A stretch of DNA of 64,000 nucleotides from Paludibacteraceae bacterium (GTDB taxonomy: Bacteria; Bacteroidota; Bacteroidia; Bacteroidales; Paludibacteraceae): NCBI GenBank assembly GCA_017937025.1, contig JAGBEJ010000010.1, positions 1 to 64,000 of the forward strand, in the 5' to 3' direction. Shown one piece after another: positions 17,801 to 25,468 of this stretch. Each line of letters starts with the position of its first letter. Within the stretch, counting starts at the first letter, position 1. A program made the position numbers and the translations under genes. Under the pieces are notes generated by a model. The model was given only the letters and a program-made list of their open reading frames with translations. It had not been told where the DNA came from and ran no database searches.

Positions 17801-17866
17801 ATACAGGATCTCATAAAAGAGCGTCTTGACAGAATTGAAGAAAGAGAAAAAGAGAATATTGAATAA
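14834..17866 (+). CDS. Large exported TPR-repeat protein
   Basis: 1010 residues from the ATG at 14834; the frame extends 5 codons to a TTG, but the ATG gives the signal peptide MKYLITLLTFAIGVYAVAQ. Nearly the whole mature protein is built of tetratricopeptide repeats, for example YYIAQIYYKNKDYDKLMPYC, YLHLGNCYSRIDQKNNARMAYQ, YNIGYTFFEEKNYKEAATYF, YYEMGRAYVLSDKPSKAIDTY and YELANTYFIKGNDKKAEDEV. Spacing suggests more than 20 repeats, some of Sel1/BamD-like type. It is a periplasmic or outer-membrane-associated scaffold. The next gene, an outer-membrane barrel, starts 28 nt downstream, so the two proteins probably work together. Function is unknown. Confidence 0.85.
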   Translation: MKYLITLLTFAIGVYAVAQETYTYANPDRDFYDGRELYIQQKYPISAQYIEKFLNKREKHADVDLVQEAKYYQACNAYKMRQEHAATLLSNYVKEYPYTPYLDQCHFMMGNIAFENKQYNLAMEEYSNVKIRRLQKDEKDLLRFNQGYCYMQKDEYAQAKGEFHNIKNGTSKYKNSACYFYSYCDYALGNYDEALKGFQAIEGQDEYKDFVPYYIAQIYYKNKDYDKLMPYCEKILARKSNNANDAEVYRILGECAYQKEDYKKTISAMTEYEKRSKKVVRNDMYILGMSYYKTEDYNNAIKRLKKVTTEKDTLSQNAYLHLGNCYSRIDQKNNARMAYQTAAKMDFDKNIKEEAAYNYALSTYETTTPFGESIKAFEGFLSEFKNSKYRDDIYERMVYVYMSSNNYAAANESLSKLSVLSPEMTNTKAYLLFQMGTEEFVKEDYVEAIDYFNQSQLTGTSNFDVAQVLYWRGESQYRLKKYTSARKDFMDFFKKKGAKDYANYNMANYNIGYTFFEEKNYKEAATYFLKYTENEQDKSVSTYTDAFDRLGDCYYSTRDLVNAERYYTKSMENGGNKADYATFQRAYVQGLRKNYSSKIKGLEGLINHYPSSEYVDDSYYEMGRAYVLSDKPSKAIDTYKTLIGKYPESPLAKRASLEIGMIYYNQGNNDEAIDAYKQVVARYPNSVETKTALESMEQIYVERNDVGAYFDYTRSIGSQVVVTNASREDSLTYLAAERLYMKGDTTNAIKALEDYSRKFCNDSKSQNCINSKFYLADCYFSNGRDDDAYRIYDELSNMYGNQHMETVLARKAQIAYDKQDYESSLEAFKRLEKEAQEPENITAAKLGVLRCSYLISDAQTTIDIANKIINDKKTSTETANEARLYISKAYLQTDEYDKALPHLQILAKNTKTEAGAESKYELANTYFIKGNDKKAEDEVTDFISQGTPHQYWLARAFILLSDIYIKRGDDFQAKQYLLSLQSNYKKEDSIQDLIKERLDRIEEREKENIE

Positions 17867-17894
17867 TATCTTCAAAAAAAAGAAAGCGAAGAAA

Positions 17895-19613
17895 ATGAAG
17901 AATAACTCGACATATAAGTTCTTTCTATCATGCGCACTCGCTGCGGCATCGCTGACTACGGCGACAGCACAGAACGACAGCGCGATAATAAAAAAGGACA
18001 TCACCATAGAGAAAGAATACACACCATCCATAAAAGACGCAGGAAAAATCAACGACCTTCCATCGATAAAGGAACCGGTGCTGAAACCGACAGAGGTGAA
18101 ATACTCTGACTATTCTGTAGCGCTAGACCCTGAATACAAGGTCAGACAGCTCGACGCCGCCAGACTAAAGATTCCTGAGAACAATCAAGATAAGAAAGGA
18201 TTCCTGAGACTCGGATTCGGCAACTACCTGGGCACACTCGGCGACCTCGTGCTGCCTATAATACAAAAACCTAAGTACGGACTCGACCTCAATGTGAACC
18301 ACAAAGGCATATTCGACGGCCATGACGGCAACCAGCACCACAAGAGCGATGCGTCGATAAACTTCGACAGATTCTTCAAGGAAGGAAAGCTCTTTGTGAA
18401 TGGCGGATATTCTTACAGAGGCTTCAACTACTACGGAGAGAACAAACTGTTCAAGGACACGCTCTACTCCATAGAGAACGGCACAATGAAGGGCAAGGAC
18501 TTCTTCTACGGCAACATGGGCATACACACATGGAGCGCAGCGGCTGGATACAAGTCATACCCAGACAACGACCTGGTGAACAGCCTTTCGGCAAGCATCG
18601 CCTACGACGGATTCATGCCTAATGAAGGACTCACACAGCACCAAATCAACACGAACATCGCATACAAAAGGTCGGTCACAAGCGACAACTGGGGTGTAGG
18701 ATTCAACATGCAGAATTACATATTCGGCGATAAGAATCTGGACCAGACATACAGCAAGGAGGAGGGATTCACGCTCGTGAACTTCAACCCATACTATCAG
18801 TTCATGAGAGACAGATGGGACTTGAGACTTGGAGTGAACCTGAACATATCGACCTCTGGCAGAGCATTCGCTCCGACACCCGACGTGAAGGGAACTGTGA
18901 CCATCGTCAGAAACACATTGTTCTTCTACGCCGGACTGGAGGGCGACTACAACACAAACTCCATGAGCGACATGGTGGATATGTGCCACTACATAAACCT
19001 GAACGAAAAAGTAAAAAGCACATGGACACCACTCGACCTCAAAGCAGGATTCAAGATTAAAATTCTGTACAACCTGCTCACCGACCTTTCCATCGAGTAC
19101 AGGATGATAAAGGACCAGTACTTCCTTGTCAGCGACTCTGCTAACAACGCAGCGCTTGGCAAAGTGGCAACCAACGTGTTCACACCGATATACACGGACG
19201 CGAATGTGTTCACAGCCAACTTCAGAACGACATACGACTACAACAACATACTCAACTTCCTGCTGTCGGCAAAATACCACAAATGGTACGCCGACCTGGA
19301 GAAAGACGACATGAAGGCCTACAACATGCCTAACTTCGAATTCAACTTCGCGACGATGCTGAAGATGGGCAAGCACATGGCTGCCGACCTGGGACTGTAC
19401 ATAGCCACAGGCAGAGAGGCGCTGAGAGTGGACGGCACAACCAGAAAACTCTCGCCTATATACGACCTCAACTTGGGATTCTACTACAACTACAACAGCA
19501 AGCTGAGCCTGTTCCTGAAGCTGAACAACATACTGCACCGCCACTACGAGCAGTGGTACTGCTATGAGGTGAACGGCATCAACGGCTTAGTGGGACTCAC
19601 ATATTCATTCTGA
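17895..19613 (+). CDS. Outer-membrane beta-barrel protein (TonB-receptor-like barrel, no plug)
   Basis: 572 residues from ATG 17895 (the frame opens earlier, inside the TPR gene, but the ATG gives the signal peptide ending TTATAQ). An N-terminal linker (ITIEKEYTPSIKDAGKIND) is followed by repeated amphipathic strands rich in Tyr/Asn (GFLRLGFGNYLGTLGDL, FVNGGYSYRGFNYYGENK, WDLRLGVNLNIS). The C-terminus is LVGLTYSF with a terminal Phe, the barrel signature. It is shorter than true TonB-dependent receptors and no plug domain or TonB box is evident. It is coupled to the TPR protein upstream and reads toward guaA after 27 nt. Substrate unknown. Confidence 0.8.
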   Translation: MKNNSTYKFFLSCALAAASLTTATAQNDSAIIKKDITIEKEYTPSIKDAGKINDLPSIKEPVLKPTEVKYSDYSVALDPEYKVRQLDAARLKIPENNQDKKGFLRLGFGNYLGTLGDLVLPIIQKPKYGLDLNVNHKGIFDGHDGNQHHKSDASINFDRFFKEGKLFVNGGYSYRGFNYYGENKLFKDTLYSIENGTMKGKDFFYGNMGIHTWSAAAGYKSYPDNDLVNSLSASIAYDGFMPNEGLTQHQINTNIAYKRSVTSDNWGVGFNMQNYIFGDKNLDQTYSKEEGFTLVNFNPYYQFMRDRWDLRLGVNLNISTSGRAFAPTPDVKGTVTIVRNTLFFYAGLEGDYNTNSMSDMVDMCHYINLNEKVKSTWTPLDLKAGFKIKILYNLLTDLSIEYRMIKDQYFLVSDSANNAALGKVATNVFTPIYTDANVFTANFRTTYDYNNILNFLLSAKYHKWYADLEKDDMKAYNMPNFEFNFATMLKMGKHMAADLGLYIATGREALRVDGTTRKLSPIYDLNLGFYYNYNSKLSLFLKLNNILHRHYEQWYCYEVNGINGLVGLTYSF

Positions 19614-19640
19614 AATCATAAATCAAAATAAATAATTACC

Positions 19641-21164
19641 ATGCGAGAGAAAATTATCATACTGGACTTCGGTTCACAGACAACACAGCTTATCGCACGA
19701 AGAATCCGCGATTTGAACACTTATTGCGAGATTCTGCCTTACAACAAGTTCCCATTCGGAAACGAGGAAGGCATCAAGGGTGTGATTCTTTCCGGCTCAC
19801 CTTTTTCGGTTCATGACGCTAACGGATTCAAGACCGACCTGAGCAACATAAAGAACAAGTATCCACTGCTGGGTATCTGCTACGGAGCGCAGTTCATAGC
19901 CTACAGCAACGGTGGCGCAGTCGAGCCTGCCAACACAAGAGAGTACGGACGTGCCAACCTCATGAAGGTGAACAACGAGGACCCGCTGCTCAAAGGCATC
20001 GAGAAGGGCGCACAGGTATGGATGTCGCACGGTGACACAATCACAAAGCTGCCACAAAACGGAGAGATAATCGCAAGCACAGAAAGCGTAGCGATAGCGT
20101 CATACCGCATCAAGGGCGAGCAGACATGGGCTGTGCAGTTCCACCCTGAAGTGTTCCACTCGGAGTGCGGAAACCAGATTCTGGACAACTTCCTCAACAT
20201 CTGCGGATGCAAGAAAGACTGGAACCCTGCATCATTCATAGAGGAAACGGTAGGAAAGCTGAAAGAGAAACTTGGCAATGACAAGGTTGTGCTGGCACTG
20301 TCAGGCGGTGTGGACTCATCAGTAACAGCGGTATTACTGAACAAAGCCATAGGAGACAAGCTGACATGCGTATTTGTAAACAACGGATTGCTGAGAAAGA
20401 ATGAGTTTGAAGACGTGCTGAGAGACTATGAAGTGCTCGGACTTAACGTAAGAGGCATAGATGCAAAGGAGAAATTCTACAGCGAGCTGAAAGGCGTTAC
20501 AGACCCTGAGAAGAAGAGAAAGATAATCGGCAAGGGATTTATCGACATCTTTAATGAAGAAGCCAAAAAGATAGAGGATGTGAAATGGTTAGGCCAAGGA
20601 ACAATTTATCCTGACGTAATAGAATCATTGAGCATAACCGGAATGACAATAAAGAGCCACCATAATGTCGGCGGACTGCCTAAAGACATGAAACTGCAGC
20701 TTGTGGAGCCTCTGAGATTATTGTTCAAGGATGAGGTGAGAAGAGTCGGCAGAGAGCTCGGAATGCCAGAAAACCTGATAAACAGACACCCTTTCCCTGG
20801 ACCAGGACTCGGAATCAGAATCCTGGGCGACATAACACCAGAGAAGGTGCGCATACTGCAAGACGCAGACGACATCTACATCCGCGGACTGAAGGAGAAC
20901 GGACTCTACGACAAGGTATGGCAGGCAGGAACTATACTGCTGCCTATCAGATCAGTAGGCGTGATGGGCGACGAGAGAACATACGAGAACACTGTGGCTC
21001 TACGCGCTGTGACATCGGCCGACGCAATGACTGCAGACTGGGCTCACCTGCCTTACGAATTCCTTGCGAAAGTCTCTAACGAGATCATCAACAAGGTGAA
21101 AGGCGTCAACAGAGTTGTTTACGACATATCATCTAAGCCACCAGCAACTATCGAGTGGGAGTAA
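19641..21164 (+). CDS. guaA: GMP synthase (glutamine-hydrolysing)
   Basis: 507 residues. It makes GMP from XMP, ATP and glutamine, the last step of guanine nucleotide synthesis. The class I glutamine amidotransferase domain (about 1-190) has [18 protein letters not shown] (nucleophile Cys about 80) and [10 protein letters not shown]. The ATP-pyrophosphatase domain has the P-loop [11 protein letters not shown] (about 220-230). The C-terminal dimerisation domain ([13 protein letters not shown] ... [14 protein letters not shown]) is complete. SGSPFSVHD differs from the E. coli SGGPEST, a common Bacteroidetes variant. Confidence 0.97.
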   Translation: MREKIIILDFGSQTTQLIARRIRDLNTYCEILPYNKFPFGNEEGIKGVILSGSPFSVHDANGFKTDLSNIKNKYPLLGICYGAQFIAYSNGGAVEPANTREYGRANLMKVNNEDPLLKGIEKGAQVWMSHGDTITKLPQNGEIIASTESVAIASYRIKGEQTWAVQFHPEVFHSECGNQILDNFLNICGCKKDWNPASFIEETVGKLKEKLGNDKVVLALSGGVDSSVTAVLLNKAIGDKLTCVFVNNGLLRKNEFEDVLRDYEVLGLNVRGIDAKEKFYSELKGVTDPEKKRKIIGKGFIDIFNEEAKKIEDVKWLGQGTIYPDVIESLSITGMTIKSHHNVGGLPKDMKLQLVEPLRLLFKDEVRRVGRELGMPENLINRHPFPGPGLGIRILGDITPEKVRILQDADDIYIRGLKENGLYDKVWQAGTILLPIRSVGVMGDERTYENTVALRAVTSADAMTADWAHLPYEFLAKVSNEIINKVKGVNRVVYDISSKPPATIEWE

Positions 21165-21206
21165 GATATATCAGACAATAAAACAAACACACATACACAA
21201 AGAATA

Positions 21207-22571
21207 ATGAGCAAACAGAAGCGATTTATATTAACAGAGGATCAGATACCAACACAATGGTACAACATACAGGCGGACATGGTGAACAAGCCTATGCTGC
21301 CAAGAAATCCGCAGAACAAGCAGCCTCTCTCGGTAGAGGACCTTTCACACATCTTCTGCACAGAAGTCTCTAAGCAAGAGCTTAACCAGAAGGACGCATG
21401 GATTGACATACCAGAGGAAGTGCTTGACAGATACAAGAACTACCGCAGCACACCGCTCGTGCGTGCATACGGACTGGAGAAGGCGCTTGACACACCTGCC
21501 CACATATACTTCAAGAACGAGAGCGTAAGCCCTGTGGGCTCGCACAAGCTCAACTCGGCTCTCCCTCAGGCTTATTACTGCAAGAAGGAAGGCGTGAAAC
21601 ACGTCACAACCGAGACCGGAGCCGGACAATGGGGAACTGCCCTATCGTACGCCGCAAAGGTGTTCGACATCGAGGCGAAAGTCTTCCAGGTGAAAATCTC
21701 ATACCTGCAGAAGCCTTACAGAAAGTCGATGATGCAGACATTCGGCGCTACTATCTACGCATCGCCTTCTGACGTAACCGAATGCGGACGCGCAATCCTA
21801 GCCAAGGACCCAGAGAACAGCGGCTCGCTCGGAACAGCCATATCCGAGGCTGTCGAGATGGCAATGAAGACGCCTAACTGCAAATACACATTAGGCTCGG
21901 TGCTCAACCACGTGACTCTGCACCAGACCATCATCGGACTGGAGGCGGAGAAGCAGATGGAAATGGCCGGCGAATACCCTGACATTGTCATCGCATGCTT
22001 CGGCGGAGGCTCGAACTTCGGCGGACTGGCATTCCCATTCCTACGCCACAACATACTCGACGGCAAGAAGACACAATTCATCGCCGCTGAGCCTGCCTCA
22101 TGCCCTAAGCTCACACACGGAGTGTTCCGCTACGACTTCGGCGATGTGGCTGGATACACGCCGCTGCTGCCTATGTACACGCTCGGACACAAGTTCATGC
22201 CTGCCAACATACACGCCGGCGGCTTGCGTTACCACGGCGCCGGAACCATCGTTTCGCAGCTCCTCGAGGACAAGCTGATGTCTGCTGTTGACATCAAGCA
22301 GCTGGAGTCGTTCGAGGCTGGAATGCTCTTCGCTCAGTCCGAAGGCATAATACCTGCGCCTGAGTCATGCCACGCAATAGCCGCAGCCGTAAACGAGGCT
22401 AAGAAGTGCAAAGAGAGCGGCGAGTCCAAGGTCATACTATTCAACCTGAGCGGACACGGACTCATCGACATGACAGCGTACGACATGTACCTGAGCGGAA
22501 AACTCCAAAACTACGAGTTCTCGCAGGAAGATGTGTACGAGAACACAAAGGACCTCGACGAAGTGAAATAA
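21207..22571 (+). CDS. trpB: Tryptophan synthase beta chain, TrpB2 type
   Basis: 454 residues, longer than classic TrpB (about 400) and matching the TrpB2 subgroup. It condenses indole and serine with PLP; TrpB2 enzymes usually act alone rather than with TrpA. The PLP Lys is in GSHKLNSA (about 114), followed by TETGAGQWG and the phosphate-binding CFGGGSNFGG. The N-terminal extension (TEDQIPTQWYNI) and the HAGGLRYHG segment are TrpB2 signatures. It is not in a trp operon: guaA is 42 nt upstream and a terminator follows. It may salvage indole; this is inference. Confidence 0.93.
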   Translation: MSKQKRFILTEDQIPTQWYNIQADMVNKPMLPRNPQNKQPLSVEDLSHIFCTEVSKQELNQKDAWIDIPEEVLDRYKNYRSTPLVRAYGLEKALDTPAHIYFKNESVSPVGSHKLNSALPQAYYCKKEGVKHVTTETGAGQWGTALSYAAKVFDIEAKVFQVKISYLQKPYRKSMMQTFGATIYASPSDVTECGRAILAKDPENSGSLGTAISEAVEMAMKTPNCKYTLGSVLNHVTLHQTIIGLEAEKQMEMAGEYPDIVIACFGGGSNFGGLAFPFLRHNILDGKKTQFIAAEPASCPKLTHGVFRYDFGDVAGYTPLLPMYTLGHKFMPANIHAGGLRYHGAGTIVSQLLEDKLMSAVDIKQLESFEAGMLFAQSEGIIPAPESCHAIAAAVNEAKKCKESGESKVILFNLSGHGLIDMTAYDMYLSGKLQNYEFSQEDVYENTKDLDEVK

Positions 22572-22592
22572 CACACTTGTCCACTATATGAG

Positions 22593-22625
22593 AAAAGGGC
22601 TGAAATTCAGATTTCAGCCCTTTTT
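22593..22625 (+). terminator. Intrinsic terminator after trpB2
   Basis: 14-bp stem AAAAGGGCTGAAAT / ATTTCAGCCCTTTT (22593-22606 and 22611-22624), loop TCAG, T-run. It lies between convergent genes. Confidence 0.88.
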
Positions 22626-22642
22626 CATTTCATGCCCGTCCA

Positions 22643-23812
22643 CTACCACTTAGGCAGGAACTTAGTCACTAAATATAAGAAGAAATCCGTGCCGGAGGTT
22701 TCGTGGTCATTCTTGAGATATGTATTGTCGAACTGCACGTTCTTCACGCCTGCATTGACGAAGAACTGATACAGTTTCTCCGAGTTGGCGTAAGGAACAA
22801 CGTCGTCGTTCTGCGAATGCATTATCAGTATATCGGTGTCGGTGTCCGGTGTCCATCCCGAAGTCAGATCGTGGACCTTCACTGCGTTTAGCAGCGTCTG
22901 CGTCTCTTCCGAATTGACGTCGAGATAAGCAGGCTTCATGATGCTCTCGATTTCGTTGGTGCCTATCAGGTCGCTGATTTCGTCAGAGCTGAACTTCTTC
23001 GACAAGAACCAACCCTTCCAATGGCTGGCAAGCGGTTTCTGGAACACATCGCTGTACTTGAGCCCCAGCCCGAGCAACTCGTTGTTTGCGATTATCGTCA
23101 GAGCCAGCGCCTGAGGCATGCCAAGCGTCTCGTTCTCAATAAAGTTGCGGTACGTCAGCTGCAAGTCGTACGGACCAGCTGCGGCAATGCTCTTGGTGAA
23201 ATGCACCCGTCCGCGATACTCATCGCTCTGCGACAGCTTTACAGCCGCCACCGTGGTCTGTCCGCCCTGCGAATATCCGTAGTTCAAGATAGTGTCGCCC
23301 AGCGTGTAGCCCTCAGAGAGCAGCCATTCACGGGCAGCAAGCAGCGCATCGATGGACGCGCGTGCGTTAGCCTCGCCGAAGCAGTACGCCTGCATCATGT
23401 TGTCGGTCTCGCCGAATCCCTGGCAGTCCGCACTGACAACAGCCATTCCCATCGCATAAGGCGCAAGCTGAAGATCGCTCTTGCCTGCTGTGGGAGCCTC
23501 GTCGGCGCTCATTATGGAGTAATGGTTATACATCGCCATCTTGCCCACGCGCTTGCTCGACAGCTGGGCTGGAGTGAGCTGCAGCGTAGCCGACATCCAT
23601 ATTGGCATGCCATTGCTGTCCTTGGTCTGATACTTGAAGCTCATGAGTCCGTTGCTGATCTTATCAGTAACCTGCAGCCCCAAGTCAGGCTCGACAAACG
23701 TGACGCTGTCCGGGTTCTCCAACAGCACGTTGCCGTCTTTCCACACATAAATCTGCGCAGAGACGAACGTCGCCATAATCGACAGCACAAGAGAAAAAAC
23801 TATCTTTTTCAT
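22643..23812 (-). CDS. Secreted alpha/beta hydrolase (lipase/esterase-like)
   Basis: 389 residues from the ATG at 23812, which gives signal peptide MKKIVFSLVLSIMATFVSA; the frame opens 52 codons further upstream but that stretch crosses the promoter. The catalytic elements of a serine hydrolase are visible: NYGYSQGGQT with nucleophile Ser (about 181), HSQNDDVVP with the acidic residue, and KNDHETSG with the His. Oxyanion-region residues VVSADCQGFGET are also present. It resembles the secretory lipase family. A short N-terminal WKDGNVLLENPDSVTF segment is common in exported Bacteroidales proteins. It is monocistronic. The substrate is not predictable. Confidence 0.82.
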   Translation of the reverse strand: MKKIVFSLVLSIMATFVSAQIYVWKDGNVLLENPDSVTFVEPDLGLQVTDKISNGLMSFKYQTKDSNGMPIWMSATLQLTPAQLSSKRVGKMAMYNHYSIMSADEAPTAGKSDLQLAPYAMGMAVVSADCQGFGETDNMMQAYCFGEANARASIDALLAAREWLLSEGYTLGDTILNYGYSQGGQTTVAAVKLSQSDEYRGRVHFTKSIAAAGPYDLQLTYRNFIENETLGMPQALALTIIANNELLGLGLKYSDVFQKPLASHWKGWFLSKKFSSDEISDLIGTNEIESIMKPAYLDVNSEETQTLLNAVKVHDLTSGWTPDTDTDILIMHSQNDDVVPYANSEKLYQFFVNAGVKNVQFDNTYLKNDHETSGTDFFLYLVTKFLPKW

Positions 23813-23850
23813 TGCTTTTATGAGACTATTAAAACTAGTCTGCAAGTTAG

Positions 23851-23858
23851 CAAAAATA
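23851..23858 (-). promoter_or_regulatory. -7 promoter box for the secreted hydrolase
   Basis: Minus-strand TATTTTTG, about 40 nt before the ATG. A perfect 6-bp dyad AGACTA / TAGTCT (23823-23841) lies in the leader. Its position inside the frame upstream of 23812 supports the short start. Confidence 0.5.
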
Positions 23859-23984
23859 GAGGGAACGCTTGATTCCTTTTTCACATGTTTCTTAACATCT
23901 CCGCCACAACGAGGAAATCCGGGATGGAATGAAGTCCATGGCAAATACATTATTATGTTGATTGTCAAAAAACAACAATTTTTC

Positions 23985-23992
23985 TACCTTTG
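23985..23992 (+). promoter_or_regulatory. -7 promoter box reading into the REP/RAYT element
   Basis: TACCTTTG at 23985-23992, with ATTG at 23961-23964 exactly 20 nt upstream as a weak -33 box. A dyad GTATGC / GCATAC (24001-24026) follows. Confidence 0.45.
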
Positions 23993-24045
23993 TTTTTGCA
24001 GTATGCCTTTTTTTGCAGTTGCATACATAGCGCATACTATTAGAG

Positions 24046-24247
24046 CTCCGAAGGGGCAAACACATCACAGACATGGGTGAAACCCATGGAACAAAGCAAG
24101 ATTGAGCGAATCCCGAAGGGATGATATTTAACATAAATCACAAAAGAACCCCGAAGGGGCAAACACATCACAGACACGGGTGACAACCCGTGGAACACGA
24201 CAAGATTGAGCGAATCCCGAAGGGATGACATTTTAACATAAATCACC
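24046..24247 (+). repeat. Two REP-type repeat units upstream of the RAYT gene
   Basis: Two direct units of about 100 bp (24046-24140 and 24146-24247), over 90% identical by eye. Each holds three hairpins: CCCC-GAA-GGGG (24149-24159 in the second), CACGGGT-GACA-ACCCGTG (24175-24192), and TCCC-GAA-GGGA (24215-24225). Compensating changes between units (CATGGGT/ACCCATG against CACGGGT/ACCCGTG) show that the middle stem is under selection for pairing. Confidence 0.85.
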
Positions 24248-24703
24248 ATGGCTTCAACATTAGTCAAAATAGACATACATATCGTTTTTCATATCAAATC
24301 AACAAGCGTTGCAATGAGAGAAAACGACATCCCAACCATTCATAAATACATTGGAGGCATAATTAAAAATATGCAATCTATGCCTATATGTATTGGCGGC
24401 GTTGCCGACCACGTACATTTGCTCTGCACGTTGCCTAAAAACATTGCATTGTCTGATTTTGTGCGCAGCATTAAAGCCAACTCAAGCCGATGGATTAAAA
24501 CAATTGACAACCATTACGCTCATTTTGAATGGCAGACTGGTTATGGCGCATTCAGTGTCAGTCCGTCTCTGCTGGACAAAACAATCTGTTATATAAACAA
24601 TCAACCGGAACATCACAAAAAGGTCTCGTTCACAGACGAATATGGGGCTTTTTTAAAAGCGTACAATATTGATTTCAACCCTGATTACATTTTCACTGAC
24701 TGA
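24248..24703 (+). CDS. REP-associated tyrosine transposase (RAYT, IS200/IS605-like Y1 HUH)
   Basis: 151 residues, the right length for a single-domain Y1 transposase. It nicks and joins single-stranded DNA at hairpins through a Tyr. The HUH motif is DHVHLL (His 55 and 57), and the catalytic Tyr is in TICYINNQPEHHKK (about 115). ALSDFVRSIKANSSRWI and WQTGYGAFSVS are family signatures. The ATG directly follows the second REP unit (ATCACCATG). REP units on both sides are the presumed substrate. The gene appears intact. Confidence 0.9.
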   Translation: MASTLVKIDIHIVFHIKSTSVAMRENDIPTIHKYIGGIIKNMQSMPICIGGVADHVHLLCTLPKNIALSDFVRSIKANSSRWIKTIDNHYAHFEWQTGYGAFSVSPSLLDKTICYINNQPEHHKKVSFTDEYGAFLKAYNIDFNPDYIFTD

Positions 24704-24705
24704 CA

Positions 24706-24795
24706 TATCACCCCTTTGGGGTTCATAATGTATTATATTTTCAATCAGGGGTTTACACCCCTGCCTGTGCTAAATAGTCCTTTCAGGACTAAATT
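24706..24795 (+). repeat. Divergent REP-like unit
   Basis: Directly after the transposase stop. It has the same three-hairpin layout as the other units but different sequence: ACCCC-TTT-GGGGT, CAGGGGT-TTAC-ACCCCTG, and AGTCC-TTTC-GGACT. Either an old copy or the unit of another REP family. Confidence 0.6.
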
Positions 24796-24811
24796 ATAAA
24801 GCATCTGATTT

Positions 24812-25010
24812 AAGAACCCCGAAGGGGTGAACAACATCACAGACACGGGTGACAACCCGTGGAACACGACAAGATTGAGCGAATCCCGAAGGGATGATAT
24901 TTAACCATAATCACCAAAGAACCCCGAAGGGGTGAACACATCACAGACATGGGTGAAACCCATGGAACACAGCAAGATTGAGCGAATCCCGAAGGGATGA
25001 CATTTAACCC
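24812..25010 (+). repeat. Two REP-type repeat units downstream of the RAYT gene
   Basis: Units at 24812-24915 and 24916-25010, same orientation as the upstream pair. The first palindrome is ACCCC-GAA-GGGGT here, against CCCC-GAA-GGGGC upstream. The middle stem alternates CACGGGT and CATGGGT as in the upstream pair, so the two pairs look like copies of one dimer. Confidence 0.85.
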
Positions 25011-25059
25011 ATCAATATATCTTGTCAGTCGGTTCAAAAATATATATCACATTTTTTCA

Positions 25060-25067
25060 TAAATTTG
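25060..25067 (+). promoter_or_regulatory. -7 promoter box for the hxs operon
   Basis: TAAATTTG matches TAnnTTTG; no clear -33 TTTG was seen. A perfect dyad TATCGT-TCAT-ACGATA follows at 25072-25087. It would give a leader of about 395 nt before hxsD. Confidence 0.45.
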
Positions 25068-25468
25068 CGCTTATCGTTCATACGATATATCTCAGCCTTG
25101 CACCAGTGGCTATAATCTTGGTGCAGCTACATACATAAAAGCGTCAGCCTGATGCTTGTTTTTGGTCGTTTGAAACTTAGGAACTTTCAAAAATTGAAAT
25201 CAAAAACATGCGAAAGACGATGCTACGGGTGTGTTATACATTCCGGGGTGTGCGTTTGGGCATTACTTGCCCCTATGCACACTTTGCGGACTATATACAC
25301 GCAGCGTGGGTATCTCTTTGCTTGTCCATTTCAATTGGTTTCCTAAGGCCACAAACGACGGACGGGTGAAGGTTCAGATACCCACGTTTTTTTGTTTGTG
25401 GCTACAATAACCGTTTTTGTTTATTGTCCGATTCGGGGTGTTTGGCGGACGAGAATTTTTTCAACTTG
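25068..25468 (+). promoter_or_regulatory. Long structured leader of the hxs operon (candidate regulatory RNA)
   Basis: About 400 nt without a convincing gene. Hairpins in order: TATCGT/ACGATA (25072-25087), GCACCA/TGGTGC (25100-25124), GCGTCA/TGATGC with one G-U pair (25141-25155), and TTTGAAA/TTTCAAA (25169-25191). A two-part stem comes next, GTGTGC/GCACAC (25248-25282) enclosing GGGCA/TGCCC (25258-25272). An 11-bp helix CGTGGGTATCT/AGATACCCACG (25305-25315 with 25376-25386) is followed at once by seven Ts, like an intrinsic terminator with a 60-nt capped loop. GCCACAAAC in that loop (25348-25356) can pair with GTTTGTGGC just past the T-run (25394-25402). Class unknown; I cannot match it to a named riboswitch. 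Confidence 0.6.

Larger units (their letters stand above)
24046..25010. mobile_element. REP array with resident REP-associated tyrosine transposase (REPtron-like)
   Basis: Five hairpin units in one orientation flank a single HUH transposase gene: two before and three after (the first of the three diverged). The whole element sits between the secreted hydrolase and the hxs operon. There is no target-site duplication or terminal inverted repeat to mark simple insertion. Confidence 0.75.

Noticed and set aside
18555-19544. 329-codon antisense ORF inside the barrel gene
   Set aside because: Val/His/Glu-rich composition with no motif; the sense frame has a signal peptide and a barrel C-terminus.
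22813-23968. Longer start of the secreted hydrolase at 23968
   Set aside because: The extra 52 codons cross a TATTTTTG promoter box and a dyad, and the ATG at 23812 gives a clean signal peptide.
24040-24276. Repeated minus-strand ORFs with similar proteins at 24040-24276 and 24837-25037
   Set aside because: They are translations of the REP units; similarity between the two proteins only reflects the DNA repeat.
24046-25010. CRISPR array
   Set aside because: Units are about 100 bp, near-identical over their whole length, few in number and interrupted by a transposase; there are no spacers of uniform size and no cas genes.
25152-25346. 64-codon ORF in the hxs leader
   Set aside because: It runs through several perfect hairpins of the leader, has high Cys and Arg content typical of a chance reading of structured GC-rich sequence, and has no conserved motif or ribosome site. 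A leader peptide cannot be fully excluded.
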